A DNA stretch of 64,000 nucleotides from Streptomyces olivaceoviridis (lineage in GTDB: Bacteria > Actinomycetota > Actinomycetes > Streptomycetales > Streptomycetaceae): assembly GCF_014650115.1 (NCBI RefSeq), contig NZ_BMUI01000001.1:62001-126000 (forward strand), given 5' to 3'. Below the pieces are notes generated by a model. That model searched no databases, had not been told where the DNA came from, and saw only the letters and a program-made list of their open reading frames with translations. Both the position numbers and the translations under genes were made by a program. Shown here in pieces: positions 32,564 to 42,875 of this stretch (position 1 is its first letter; the number at the start of each line of letters is the position of its first letter).

Positions 32564-33207
32564 CCGTCGTCCGCCGTACCCTGCCGGCGCTCGTCGCCGC
32601 GCTGCTGCTCCTCGGCTCCGCCGGGCCGGCCGGTGCCACCGGCTACCGCTACTGGTCCTTCTGGGAGCGCACCGGCGGCCACTGGACGTACGCCACCCAG
32701 GGCCCGGCCTTCGTCCGCCCCGACGACGGCGCGGTCCAGGGCTTCCGGTTCGCGGTGAGCGCGGACTCGGCGGACGCCAGCCGGCCGCGCGGTACGGCGG
32801 ACTTCGACACGATCTGCGCCGGTACGCCGGCCGGGCCGGGCACGAAGCGGGTGGCCCTGGTCCTCGACTTCGGCACGCGGTCGGACGCGCCGTCCGGCGA
32901 GACCCCGCCGGCGCGGCGTACGGCGTGCGCGCGGGTGCCGTCCGACGCGACCACCGCGGACGCGCTGGCCGCCGTGGCGAAGCCGCTCCGGTACGACGCC
33001 AACGCCCTGCTGTGCGCCGTCGCCGGGTATCCGCAGGAAGGGTGCGGGGAGCAGGTCTCCGCCGCGGGGAAGCGGAGCGGGAGCGGGACCGACGGCGGGA
33101 CCGACGGCGGGCCCTCGCTGGGGCTGCCGATCGGCACGGGCGTGGTCGTCCTCCTGGCGGGGGCGGCGGTGTGGCAGGCACGTCGGCGGCGCGATGAGTC
33201 CGGGTGA
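32560..33207 (+). CDS. SCO2322-family membrane-anchored extracellular protein
   Basis: 215 residues, GTG 32560 overlapping the previous stop (GTGA). Signal peptide (LPALVAALLLLGSAGPAGA), mature domain beginning TGYRYWSFWERTGGHWTYA with strand-rich sequence and four Cys, then a Gly/Ser linker and a C-terminal TM helix (IGTGVVVLLAGAAVW) with RRRRDE end. NCBI uses the name SCO2322 family for such proteins next to cobalamin ECF genes. Likely works outside the membrane with the toroid protein upstream. Its WxY...DDG...F pattern loosely recalls the small beta domain of transcobalamin (DUF4430-like); that is inference. Confidence 0.82.
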   Translation: MTVVRRTLPALVAALLLLGSAGPAGATGYRYWSFWERTGGHWTYATQGPAFVRPDDGAVQGFRFAVSADSADASRPRGTADFDTICAGTPAGPGTKRVALVLDFGTRSDAPSGETPPARRTACARVPSDATTADALAAVAKPLRYDANALLCAVAGYPQEGCGEQVSAAGKRSGSGTDGGTDGGPSLGLPIGTGVVVLLAGAAVWQARRRRDESG

Positions 33208-34369
33208 GCCGAAGCAGTCGTGCGGTTCCGGGCGTGCGGCGGCCGACCGCGCCCACGCGGCGGTGACCGCGGAGCGGTCGGCGCCCCGCCTCTCCCCGGG
33301 GCGCTCGCACCGTGCCGCCCTGCACCCCGGGGCCTGGTGGCTCTGGGCGGTGTCCCTCGGTGTCGCCGCCACGCGTACCACCAACCCCCTGCTCCTCGCC
33401 CTCCTCATATCCGCCTCCGCCTACGTCGTGGCGACCCACCGCTCCCCCGCCCCCTGGGCCCGCTCCTACACCGCCTTCGCCAGACTCGCCCTCGCCGTCC
33501 TCCTCGTCCGGGTGCTGTTCGCGGTGGCGCTCGGCTCCCCCATCCCCGGCACCCACACCCTCCTGACGCTCCCCGAAGTCCCGCTCCCGCACTGGGCGCA
33601 GGGCATCCGGCTGGGCGGCCGGGTCACTGCCGAGGCGGTCGTCTTCGCCGCGTACGACGGACTGAAGCTCGCCACCCTCCTCATCTGCGTCGGCGCCGCG
33701 AACGCCCTCGCCAGCCCCACCCGCCTCCTCAAGTCCCTGCCCGGCGCGCTGTACGAGACGGGCGTGGCCGTGGTCGTCGCCCTCACCTTCGCGCCCCATC
33801 TCATCGCCGACGTGCAGCGGCTGCGCGCCGCCCGCCGCCTGCGCGGCCGTCCGGACCGGGGCGTACGGGGCCTGCTCCAGGTCGGACTGCCGGTCCTGGA
33901 GGGCGCGTTGGAGCGCTCGGTCGCGCTCGCCGCCGCGATGGAGGCCCGCGGCTACGGCCGTACCGCCGAGGTCCCCGCCCGGGTCCGCCGTACGACGGCC
34001 GCGCTCACCCTCGGCGGCCTGCTCGGCGTGTGCGCGGGAACGTACGGGCTGCTGACGGCGGCAGGGGGGTCGTACGGACTTCCCGTGCTGCTCGCCGGAG
34101 TCGGCGCCGCGCTCACCGGGCTGCGGCTGGGCGGCCGGCGTTCCCCGCGCACCCGGTACCGCCCGGACCCCTGGGGTCCGCGCGCCTGGCTGGTCACCGG
34201 CTCGGGCGCCGCGGTGGCCGCGCTGCTCACACTCGCCTCCGTCCGCGATCCACGGGCGCTGCACCCCGGGGTCGTGCCCCTCGTCGCGCCCACGCTTCCG
34301 CTCTGGCCCGCCGTGGCCGTCCTGCTCGCCCTGCTGCCCGCCTTCGTCGTCCCGAGGGAGCCGTCGTGA
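33194..34369 (+). CDS. ECF transporter T component (CbiQ family)
   Basis: 391 residues, ATG 33194, overlapping the upstream gene by 14 bases. Transmembrane region from about 45 with five or six helices (LHPGAWWLWAVSLGVAATR, LLLALLISASAYVVA, ALAVLLVRVLFAVAL). The two coupling-helix motifs that contact the ATPases are seen as LERSVALAAAMEARGYGR and the RAARRLRG region. The C-terminal part has two extra TM segments. It couples ATP hydrolysis by the fused EcfA to substrate movement by the S component downstream. Cobalamin (or precursor) is the likely cargo because of the riboswitch. Confidence 0.9.
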   Translation: MSPGEPKQSCGSGRAAADRAHAAVTAERSAPRLSPGRSHRAALHPGAWWLWAVSLGVAATRTTNPLLLALLISASAYVVATHRSPAPWARSYTAFARLALAVLLVRVLFAVALGSPIPGTHTLLTLPEVPLPHWAQGIRLGGRVTAEAVVFAAYDGLKLATLLICVGAANALASPTRLLKSLPGALYETGVAVVVALTFAPHLIADVQRLRAARRLRGRPDRGVRGLLQVGLPVLEGALERSVALAAAMEARGYGRTAEVPARVRRTTAALTLGGLLGVCAGTYGLLTAAGGSYGLPVLLAGVGAALTGLRLGGRRSPRTRYRPDPWGPRAWLVTGSGAAVAALLTLASVRDPRALHPGVVPLVAPTLPLWPAVAVLLALLPAFVVPREPS

Positions 34370-36282
34370 TCCGCTTCGAGGATGTCAGCGTGACGTACGA
34401 GGGGGCGGCCCGGCCCACCGTCGCCGGCGTCGACTTCGAGGTCCCCGAGGGTGAACTGGTGCTGCTCGCCGGTCCGTCCGGGGTCGGCAAGTCGACCGTG
34501 CTGGGCGCGGTGAGCGGGCTGGTCCCGCACTTCACCGGCGGCACCCTGCGCGGTCGCGTGACGGTGGCCGGCCGGGACACCCGCACCCACCAGCCGCGTC
34601 AACTGGCCGACGTGGTCGGCACGGTGGGCCAGGACCCGCTCGCGCACTTCGTGACGGACACCGTGGAGGACGAACTCGCCTACGGCATGGAGTCCCTGGG
34701 GCTCGCCCCGGCGGTGATGCGGCGCCGGGTGGAGGAGACCCTCGACCTGCTGGGCCTCGCCGGACTGCGCGGCCGGCCGATCGCCACGCTGTCCGGCGGA
34801 CAACGGCAGCGGGTCGCGATCGGCTCGGTCCTCACCCCGCACCCCCAGGTGCTGGTCCTGGACGAGCCGACCTCCGCGCTGGACCCGGCCGCCGCCGAGG
34901 AGGTGCTGGCCGTGCTGCAACGGCTGGTGCACGATCTGGGGACGACGGTCCTGATGGCCGAGCACCGCCTGGAACGGGTCATCCAGTACGCCGACCGGGT
35001 CGTGCTGCTCCCGGCCCCCGGCGCCGCCCCGGTCACCGGCCCCCCGGCCGAGGTGATGGCCGTGTCCCCGGTCTACCCCCCGGTGGTGGCCCTGGGCCGC
35101 CTGGCCGGCTGGTCCCCCCTCCCCCTGACGGTCCGCGACGCCCGCCGCCAGGCCCCCGCCCTCCGCACCCGCCTGTCCGCCACCAAGCCACCTGCGCACA
35201 CCCCCGCCACCGGCGACCCCGCCACCGTGACCACGGGCGACCCGGCCGCCGCGGCCCCGGCCGATCAGGGCACCACCCCGGCCACGGGCACCGCCACCAC
35301 CCCGGCCACCGGCGACCCCGCCGCCGTAACCCCAGGCGGCCCAGCCGCCGTAGCCGCCGTACCCGCAGGCAGTCGTGTCGCCGGGGCGGTACGGGTGGGC
35401 GCGGTGGTACCCCGCCCGCGTGGGCAAGCCGCCCCCACCCCCGGCCGGCCCCCGCACCGGGCACCCCGCACCCCCGTCCGCCGCTCCTTCTTCCGCCGGC
35501 GCCCCGCCCCCGCCCAGGAACCCCCGCGCGGGCACCTCGCGGAGATCCGCGCCCTCTCGGTCCGCCGGGACCACGTCCAAGCCCTCCGGCGCGTCGACCT
35601 GACCGTCGCCCCCGGCGAGACCGTCGCGCTCATGGGCCGCAACGGCGCCGGCAAGTCCACCCTCCTCGGCTCCCTCGTCGGCCTGGTGGCGCCCGCTTCC
35701 GGCACCGTCGACGTCGACGGCGCCGTACCGCTCCGCACCCCGCCCCAGGACCTCGTGCGCCGGGTCGGTCTCGTCCCCCAGGAACCGCGCGACCTGCTGT
35801 ACGCGGACACCGTCGCCGCCGAGTGCGCGGCGGCCGACCGGGACGCGGCTGCCGCGCCCGGCACCTGCCGCGCCCTGGTGTCCGAGCTGCTGCCAGGCGT
35901 GGCGGACGACACACACCCCCGGGACCTGTCGGAGGGTCAGCGCCTGGCGCTCGCGCTGGCCGTGGTCCTGACCGCCCGCCCGCCCCTGCTCCTCCTCGAC
36001 GAGCCGACGCGCGGCCTGGACTACGCGGCCAAGGCCCGCCTGGTCGCCGTACTGCGCGGGCTGGCGGCCGAGGGGCACGCGATCGTGCTGGCCACGCATG
36101 ACGTGGAGCTGGCCGCCGAACTGGCCCACCGGGTGGTGCTGCTCGCCGAGGGAGAGGTGATCGCCGACGGGCCGACGGCCGAGATCGTGGTGTCCTCCCC
36201 GTCCTTCGCACCGCAGGTGACCAAGATCCTGGCCCCGCAGCGGTGGCTGACGGTGGCCCAGGTGCGGGAGGCGCTGAGGTGA
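34366..36282 (+). CDS. ECF transporter fused double ATPase (EcfA-EcfA')
   Basis: 638 residues, GTG 34366 overlapping the T-component stop. Two complete ABC domains in one chain: domain 1 (1-245) with P-loop AGPSGVGKST, signature LSGGQRQR, Walker B VLVLDEPTSALDP; domain 2 (about 390-638) with GRNGAGKST, a variant signature LSEGQRLA and LLLLDEPTRGLD. Between them lies ~120 residues of Pro/Ala/Thr low complexity with recurrent ATGDPA, coded by tandem GC-rich DNA. The signature change in domain 2 suggests unequal ATP sites, as in other ECF heterodimers. Energises the B12 transporter. Confidence 0.93.
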   Translation: MIRFEDVSVTYEGAARPTVAGVDFEVPEGELVLLAGPSGVGKSTVLGAVSGLVPHFTGGTLRGRVTVAGRDTRTHQPRQLADVVGTVGQDPLAHFVTDTVEDELAYGMESLGLAPAVMRRRVEETLDLLGLAGLRGRPIATLSGGQRQRVAIGSVLTPHPQVLVLDEPTSALDPAAAEEVLAVLQRLVHDLGTTVLMAEHRLERVIQYADRVVLLPAPGAAPVTGPPAEVMAVSPVYPPVVALGRLAGWSPLPLTVRDARRQAPALRTRLSATKPPAHTPATGDPATVTTGDPAAAAPADQGTTPATGTATTPATGDPAAVTPGGPAAVAAVPAGSRVAGAVRVGAVVPRPRGQAAPTPGRPPHRAPRTPVRRSFFRRRPAPAQEPPRGHLAEIRALSVRRDHVQALRRVDLTVAPGETVALMGRNGAGKSTLLGSLVGLVAPASGTVDVDGAVPLRTPPQDLVRRVGLVPQEPRDLLYADTVAAECAAADRDAAAAPGTCRALVSELLPGVADDTHPRDLSEGQRLALALAVVLTARPPLLLLDEPTRGLDYAAKARLVAVLRGLAAEGHAIVLATHDVELAAELAHRVVLLAEGEVIADGPTAEIVVSSPSFAPQVTKILAPQRWLTVAQVREALR

Positions 36283-37115
36283 GCCACGACATACGCACCG
36301 GCGCCCGGACGCGCGCCGTCCGCCTCGGCCCCCGCTCGCTCGCCGCACTGGCGCTGACCAGCGCGGTCGGTGTGGTCGCCTTCGGCTGGCCGTTCCTCGC
36401 CCCGCCCGCCTCCCAGCTCAACGCGCACGCCCAGGACGCCCCCTGGCTCTTCTCCGGTCTGCTGGTGCTGCTGGTGGCGGTGGTCGCGGCGACGATCTCG
36501 GAGTCGGACCTCGGCCCGAAGGCCGTGGCCATGCTGGGCGTGCTGGCCGCGACGGGCGCGGCGCTGCGGCCGATCGGCGCGGGTACGGCCGGGCTGGAGC
36601 CCATGTTCTTCCTGATGGTGCTCAGCGGGCGGGTGCTCGGTCCGGGCTTCGGCTTCGCGCTGGGCTCGGTGACGATGTTCGCGTCCGCGCTGCTCACGGG
36701 CGGGGTCGGGCCGTGGCTGCCGTTCCAGATGCTGGCGATGGGCTGGTTCACCATGGGCGCGGGCCTGCTGCCCGGACCGGTCCGGCTGCGCGGTCGCGGT
36801 GAGCTGCTGCTGCTCGCCGGCTACGGTTTCCTCGCCGCCTTCGCCTACGGCACGTGCATGAACCTGGCCGGCTGGCCCTTCCTGGACGCGGCGGCCTCGA
36901 ACATCTCCTTCCACGGCGGTGCCCCGGTCGCCGAGAACCTGGCCCACTTCGTCGCCTACTGCCTGGCCACCTCGCTCGGCTGGGACCTGGGCCGGGCGCT
37001 GTGCACGGTGGCGCTGACCGTCGTCCTCGGTCCGGCGGTGCTGCGGGCGCTGCGCCGGGCCACGCGACGGGCCGCTTTCGAGACCGCGGTCACATTCGAC
37101 GGTCCCGCTGGGTGA
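36279..37115 (+). CDS. ECF transporter S component (CbrT-like, probable cobalamin specificity)
   Basis: 278 residues, GTG 36279 overlapping the ATPase stop (GTGA). About seven hydrophobic helices (SLAALALTSAVGVVAFGWPFL, PWLFSGLLVLLVAVVAATI, LLLLAGYGFLAAFAYGTCM, LGRALCTVALTVVLG). The MFFLMVLSGRVLGPGFGFALG and GVGPWLPFQMLAMGW segments are characteristic of actinobacterial S components of this operon type. As last gene of the riboswitch-led operon, it should bind cobalamin or a corrinoid handed on by the two surface proteins. Direct specificity cannot be read from sequence. Confidence 0.87.
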   Translation: MSHDIRTGARTRAVRLGPRSLAALALTSAVGVVAFGWPFLAPPASQLNAHAQDAPWLFSGLLVLLVAVVAATISESDLGPKAVAMLGVLAATGAALRPIGAGTAGLEPMFFLMVLSGRVLGPGFGFALGSVTMFASALLTGGVGPWLPFQMLAMGWFTMGAGLLPGPVRLRGRGELLLLAGYGFLAAFAYGTCMNLAGWPFLDAAASNISFHGGAPVAENLAHFVAYCLATSLGWDLGRALCTVALTVVLGPAVLRALRRATRRAAFETAVTFDGPAG

Positions 37116-37448
37116 GGGTTCGTTTCCGGGACGTGAGCGGTCCGGTGAAGCACCCCACATGACGCACGTCACCTACGACCCGGGGCCGTAGCCCCATTTG
37201 CCCGATACGCCCACTCGTGCACCCCTTCCGACCTGCACTTTGCGACCCAGATCACAGAGGTGACGTGTGCCGCCGATCCGGCCACAACTAGTAAAAGGGG
37301 TCATTGCGGACGGGTTCCGGGCCTGCTTCTCTGGACGACGTCACCAGGCGCCACGAGCCCACCCGGGCCGCGGCGCCGCCGCATGAGGCCACACCACGTG
37401 GTCCTTCCCATGCGGGTGATCCCCCGTCCCCGACGCAAGAGGTTCTCC
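37116..37448 (+). other. 333-bp untranslated leader before the lysozyme-like gene
   Basis: No gene on either strand. Contains an interrupted palindrome TGACGCACGTCA at 37159-37170, an AT-richer stretch CACAACTAGTAAAAGG near 37284-37299 that may be part of a promoter, and several GC-rich hairpins. Genes of this kind in Streptomyces are often preceded by c-di-AMP (ydaO) riboswitches, but the conserved ydaO blocks were not recognised here. Confidence 0.4.
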
Positions 37449-37862
37449 GTGTCCGTCTCCTTCATCCGTCGCATCGCTTCCCCGAAGAAGGCCCTCACCA
37501 CCGCCGCCCTGGCCGCCGCCACCGCCGGCATGGCTCTGACCGCGGCGCCCGCCCAGGCCGCCACCACGTCGGCCTCCTCCGCCCAGGCGATCGCGCACCA
37601 GATGATTCCGGACGCCGCGCAGTTCAACGCGTTCAGCAAGATCGTCGAGCACGAGAGCGGCTGGAACCCCGCCGCCACCAACAGCTCGTCCGGCGCCTAC
37701 GGCCTCGTCCAGGCCCTGCCGGCCTCCAAGATGTCCTCCGCCGGCGCCGACTGGAAGACCAACCCGGCCACCCAGATCAAGTGGGGCCTGGACTACATGA
37801 ACTCCCGCTACGGCAGCCCGGCCAAGGCCTGGAACTTCTGGCAGGCCAACGGCTGGTACTGA
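37449..37862 (+). CDS. Secreted lysozyme-like lytic transglycosylase (SLT domain)
   Basis: 137 residues; GTG 37449 chosen because AAGAGG lies seven bases upstream and it begins directly before the signal peptide (SVSFIRRIASPKKALTTAAL, cleavage near APAQA-A at 37). The mature domain has the short SLT/lysozyme core: FSKIVEHESGWNPAATN with catalytic Glu, GAYGLVQALPASKM, and IKWGLDYMNSRYGSP...WNFWQANGWY. It should cut the glycan backbone of peptidoglycan, in growth, germination or sporulation. The protein ends right at the domain edge, so no cell-wall binding module is present. Confidence 0.9.
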   Translation: MSVSFIRRIASPKKALTTAALAAATAGMALTAAPAQAATTSASSAQAIAHQMIPDAAQFNAFSKIVEHESGWNPAATNSSSGAYGLVQALPASKMSSAGADWKTNPATQIKWGLDYMNSRYGSPAKAWNFWQANGWY

Positions 37863-37900
37863 GCCACCCGGCACCGGGCCACCGGCCGTCCGGCCGCCCC

Positions 37901-39154
37901 TCACCGAGCCGTGCCCCCGCTGAACCAGCGCGCGATGCCGGCCAGCGCGGCCCGGTCCGACCCGAAGTGGTCGACCGGTCCCACCTCCAGCACCCGCACC
38001 CTCGCCCCCCGCTGGGCGAGGGTGCGCGCGCATGTCCGGGCGTTGCCGATGGGCACGTCGGTGTCGCGGTTGCCCGCGTACAGCCGTACCGGCACCTCGG
38101 GCTTCCAGTCGCAGGCGTGGCCGTTGGCGCGCAGGGCCGCGAGCAGCCCGCCGGTGGGCTCGCGGAGCTGCCGGTAGAAGCGGTCGGTGAGCAACTGCCG
38201 TACCGTCGGGGCGAGCCGGCGCACGATGTCCTCGTCCTTGTGCCGCCCGTCGAAGAGCCGCTCGACCCGCCCGGCGTACGGCTGCCGGAAGACCTCGGCG
38301 GGGTCCTTGTAGATGGGGTGCAGGCGGTTCTGGGCCACGAGGAAGTAGGAGAGGTAGAACACCCCGCTCACGTCGTTGACCCGGCCGTCGGTCAGCGCCG
38401 GCTCCTCGGTGCCCTGGAGGTCGTACGGCCCCGCCACCGGCGCGACGGCCTTCAGCCGGAACCCGGCCGCGTCCCCGCCCTGCACCGCCCGGGCCAGCGC
38501 CATCGCCACCTGCCCGCCCTGGGAGAAGCCGGTGACGTACAGGTCCCCGGTCAGTGAGCGCCCCAGCAGCCCGGCCGCCGTCCGGCTCGCGTGCAGCATG
38601 TCCACCGAGGCGGTCACCGCGGACCGGGTGTCCATGTAGGGGTGCCGGCCGGGCCCCTCCCCCAGGCCCAGGTAGTCGGGCGCGGCCACCGCACGCCCCG
38701 TGGCGGCGAAGAGGTACGACTGCGTGCGCGCGGCCTCGGCCACGGAGGGCGCGTAGGACCGGTTGGCCATGGTGCCGTGCGTGTCGGAGACGAGCCCGAG
38801 GCGGTGCCCGCCGCCGGACGGGACGGTGAGCAGACCGGTGGCGGTGGTCGGCCGGCCCTGCGGGTCCACCGTGCGGTACGTCACCCGGTAGGCGAGGACG
38901 CCGTGGCGCACCGGGGCGGCACCGATGTGCTGCGCGCGCAGGGCCCGGGCGACCTCCGTACGGCTGTGCGCGGCGACCGGTACGACGGACACGACCTCCC
39001 CGCGCCCACCGGAGCGCTGTCCGTCGGCGCCGGGGACCCCCGGCACCACCCCGGCGACCCCGACGAGCGCCAGGGCACCCAGGGTGACCGCGGGGCCCTT
39101 GCGGATGGGCCGACCGGGCTGCTTTTCCACCGTGTTGCGCGTGTCCTGAGTCAT
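37901..39154 (-). CDS. Secreted lipase/esterase (alpha/beta hydrolase, secretory lipase family)
   Basis: 417 residues, ATG 39152-39154. Signal-anchor AVTLGALALVGVAGVVPGV near the N terminus. Catalytic Ser211 in GFSQGG, then Asp in AGNRDTDVPI and His in PVDHFGS. The PDYLGLGEGPGRHPYMD segment before the nucleophile is a mark of the LIP-type secretory lipases that hydrolyse triacylglycerols and other esters. A host of actinomycete homologues are exported; the substrate here is inferred. Convergent with the lysozyme-like gene. Confidence 0.88.
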   Translation of the reverse strand: MTQDTRNTVEKQPGRPIRKGPAVTLGALALVGVAGVVPGVPGADGQRSGGRGEVVSVVPVAAHSRTEVARALRAQHIGAAPVRHGVLAYRVTYRTVDPQGRPTTATGLLTVPSGGGHRLGLVSDTHGTMANRSYAPSVAEAARTQSYLFAATGRAVAAPDYLGLGEGPGRHPYMDTRSAVTASVDMLHASRTAAGLLGRSLTGDLYVTGFSQGGQVAMALARAVQGGDAAGFRLKAVAPVAGPYDLQGTEEPALTDGRVNDVSGVFYLSYFLVAQNRLHPIYKDPAEVFRQPYAGRVERLFDGRHKDEDIVRRLAPTVRQLLTDRFYRQLREPTGGLLAALRANGHACDWKPEVPVRLYAGNRDTDVPIGNARTCARTLAQRGARVRVLEVGPVDHFGSDRAALAGIARWFSGGTAR

Positions 39155-39210
39155 GTCCCGAACGCTACGGACGCACGCTGCGCCCGGACATCCGAGAGCC
39201 CCCCGTACTC

Positions 39211-39246
39211 GGGTGGACTTCTTTCGCGCGCCGGGTGGACTTCTTT
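39211..39246. repeat. Direct repeat in the lipase-YoaK promoter region
   Basis: GGGTGGACTTCTTT occurs at 39211-39224 and identically at 39233-39246, 22 bases apart (two helical turns), in the divergent spacer. A two-site operator for one of the flanking genes is possible. Confidence 0.55.
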
Positions 39247-39272
39247 CCACCTCCCGTCCCCTCGGAGGAACG

Positions 39273-39962
39273 ATGACGACGCCGACGCCGCCGGTACGGG
39301 ACCCGGAGACGCGCGGACTGCGGCTGGTGGCCGTACTGCTGGCGCTGACCGTGGTCAGCGGCCTGATCGACGCCGTCAGCTTCCTGGGCCTGGGCCGGGT
39401 CTTCACGGCCAACGTGACCGGCAGCGTGGTCATCCTAGGCTTCGCCGCGGCCGGGGTCCCGGGCTTCTCCGTGCGCCACGCGGTCATGTCCCTGGTCTGC
39501 TTCCTGCTGGGCGCGGTGACCGGCGGCCGGGTGGCGGGCCGATACGGCCGCGGCTCCCGCCGCCGCTCGGCCCGGCTGGCCCTGGCGGTGGAGGCGGTGC
39601 TGGTCGGGGTGGCGGCGGCCGTGGCCTTCGCCCGGCCGGGCACCACCGGAACCCGGGACGCCCTGATCGCCCTCACGGCCTTCGCGATGGGCCTGCGCAC
39701 CGCGACGGTCCGCACGTTCCGCGTGCCCGACCTGATCACCACCACCGTCGTGACGATGACCCTGACCGGCCTGGCCTCCGAGTCCCGCCTCGGTGACGCC
39801 ACGCAGCACCGCACCCTGCGCCGCGCGGCCTCGGTGTTCGCGATGGCCGGCGGTGCCTGCCTGGGCGCCTGGCTGGTGCTCCACCACGGCCTGGGCGTCC
39901 CCCTGCTGCTGGCGGCACTGGCGTCGGGTGCCCTGGCGATGGCGGCCTCGGGCCGGGAATGA
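39273..39962 (+). CDS. YoaK/DUF1275-family membrane protein
   Basis: 229 residues, ATG 39273 after GGAGGAACG. Six predicted membrane helices. Family blocks: LTVVSGLIDAVSFLGLGRVFTANVTGSVVILG at the start (with the conserved Asp and NxTG), LTAFAMGLRTATVRTF in the middle and ITTTVVTMTLTGLA. DUF1275 proteins are of unknown function, sometimes linked to transport. Divergent from the lipase gene over a repeat-bearing spacer. Confidence 0.88.
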   Translation: MTTPTPPVRDPETRGLRLVAVLLALTVVSGLIDAVSFLGLGRVFTANVTGSVVILGFAAAGVPGFSVRHAVMSLVCFLLGAVTGGRVAGRYGRGSRRRSARLALAVEAVLVGVAAAVAFARPGTTGTRDALIALTAFAMGLRTATVRTFRVPDLITTTVVTMTLTGLASESRLGDATQHRTLRRAASVFAMAGGACLGAWLVLHHGLGVPLLLAALASGALAMAASGRE

Positions 39963-39995
39963 CGGCCGCGGACGGCGATCCGGCGGCCGGTCCCG

Positions 39996-41231
39996 TCACC
40001 CGGCGCTGACCCGGAGTTCCTTGACGCCGTTGATCCAGGCCGAGCGCAGTCGGCGGGGGCTGTCGGCCAGGCGCAGGCCGGGCATGGCGTCGGCGACGGC
40101 GTTGAAGATGAGGTCGATCTCCAGGACGGCGAGGGACTTGCCGAGGCAGTAGTGGGGACCGCCTCCGCCGAAGCCCAGGTGGGGGTTGGGGTCACGGGTG
40201 ATGTCGAAGGTGTCGGGGTCGGTGAAGACCTCGGGGTCGTGGTTGGCCGAGGCGTAGAACAGACCGACCCGGTCGCCCTTCCTGATCAGTACGCCGCCCA
40301 GTTCCGTGTCCTGGGTCGCCGTCCGCTGGAAGGAGTTGACCGGGGTGGCCCAGCGGACGATCTCCTCGGCCGTGGTGGACGGGCGCTCGCGCCGGAAGAG
40401 GTCCCACTGCCCGGGGTGGGTGAGGAAGGCGTGCATGCCGTGGGTGATGGCGTTGCGGGTGGTCTCGTTGCCGGCCACCGCCAGCATCAGCACGAAGAAG
40501 CCGAACTCGTCGGAGTTCAGGTTGCCTTCGTCCTCCGCCGCCACCAGGGTGGTCACGATGTCGTGGGCCGGGCACCGCTTGCGCTCGGCGGCCATGTTCA
40601 TGGCGTAGGCGATGATCTCGGCGGCCGACTGCGTGCCGACCTCCTCGGTGATCGCGTACTCGGGGTCGTCGTAGGCGATCATCTTGTTGGACCAGTCGAA
40701 GATCCTGGACCGGTCGTCCTGCGGGATCCCGATCAGCTCGGCGATGGCCTGGAGCGGCAGTTCGCAGGCGACCTCGGTGACGAAGTCGAAGGGCCCGGAG
40801 CGGGCGCGGGCGGCGGCGACGATCGCCTCGGCGCGGGCCCGCAGCCGGTCCTCCAGCGCGCGGATGGAGCGTGGCGTGAACCCGCGCTGCACTATCTGGC
40901 GCACCCGCGTATGTTCCGGTGGATCCATGTTGAGCAGGATCAGCCGCTGCGCGTCGATCGCCTCGCGCCGGATGTGCTCGTTGAAGCGGATGATCGCGGT
41001 GTTGAGGGAGGAGGAGAAGAGTTCCGGGTGTGTGGAGACGTACTTGACGTCGGCGTGCCGGGTCACGGCCCAGTAGCCGGTGTCGGCGAAGCCCGCGATG
41101 CCGCGCTGCTGCGGGATCCAGCGGACCGGCTCGGTGCGGCGCAGCTCGGCGAACTCCGGCAGGGGCACACGGTGGTGCAGCAGATCGGGGTCGGTGAGGT
41201 CGAACCCGTCGGGCAGCGCTGGACAGGGCAT
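39996..41231 (-). CDS. Cytochrome P450 of the CYP125 (steroid C26/27-monooxygenase) type
   Basis: 411 residues, ATG 41229-41231 with GGAG seven bases upstream. I-helix AGNETT (253-258), ExxR at Glu290-Arg293, heme loop FGGGGPHYCLG with Cys362. The start (DLTDPDLLHHRVPLPEFAEL), LLNMDPPEHTRVRQIVQRGFTP and the end (LIFNAVADAMPGLRL, LRSAWINGVKEL) agree with mycobacterial CYP125, which oxidises the cholesterol side-chain terminus. It diverges from a FadA5-like thiolase just as Rv3545c and Rv3546 do. A KstR-type box lies 48 bp upstream. Endogenous substrate in a Streptomyces (plant or animal sterol, hopanoid) is unknown. Confidence 0.87.
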   Translation of the reverse strand: MPCPALPDGFDLTDPDLLHHRVPLPEFAELRRTEPVRWIPQQRGIAGFADTGYWAVTRHADVKYVSTHPELFSSSLNTAIIRFNEHIRREAIDAQRLILLNMDPPEHTRVRQIVQRGFTPRSIRALEDRLRARAEAIVAAARARSGPFDFVTEVACELPLQAIAELIGIPQDDRSRIFDWSNKMIAYDDPEYAITEEVGTQSAAEIIAYAMNMAAERKRCPAHDIVTTLVAAEDEGNLNSDEFGFFVLMLAVAGNETTRNAITHGMHAFLTHPGQWDLFRRERPSTTAEEIVRWATPVNSFQRTATQDTELGGVLIRKGDRVGLFYASANHDPEVFTDPDTFDITRDPNPHLGFGGGGPHYCLGKSLAVLEIDLIFNAVADAMPGLRLADSPRRLRSAWINGVKELRVSAG

Positions 41232-41251
41232 CGGCGACTCCAGCCATCTGA

Positions 41252-42803
<1,552 letters not shown>

Positions 42804-42822
42804 GTTGACTTCGCTGAACGGA

Positions 42823-42850
42823 GGAGCCCCCGCCGCCAGGCGGGGGCTCC
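42823..42850 (-). terminator. 12-bp perfect hairpin after the repeat-protein gene
   Basis: GGAGCCCCCGCC (42823-42834) pairs perfectly with GGCGGGGGCTCC (42839-42850) around the loop GCCA, 26 bases past the stop codon of the repeat protein. No U-tract follows, as is common for Streptomyces terminators. Confidence 0.75.
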
Positions 42851-42875
42851 AGGTGCCGAGACGCACTCAGGCTGT

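Noticed and set aside
37116-37448. c-di-AMP (ydaO) riboswitch before the lysozyme-like gene
   Set aside because: Expected from gene type, but the conserved aptamer blocks were not found by eye; a covariance-model search would decide.
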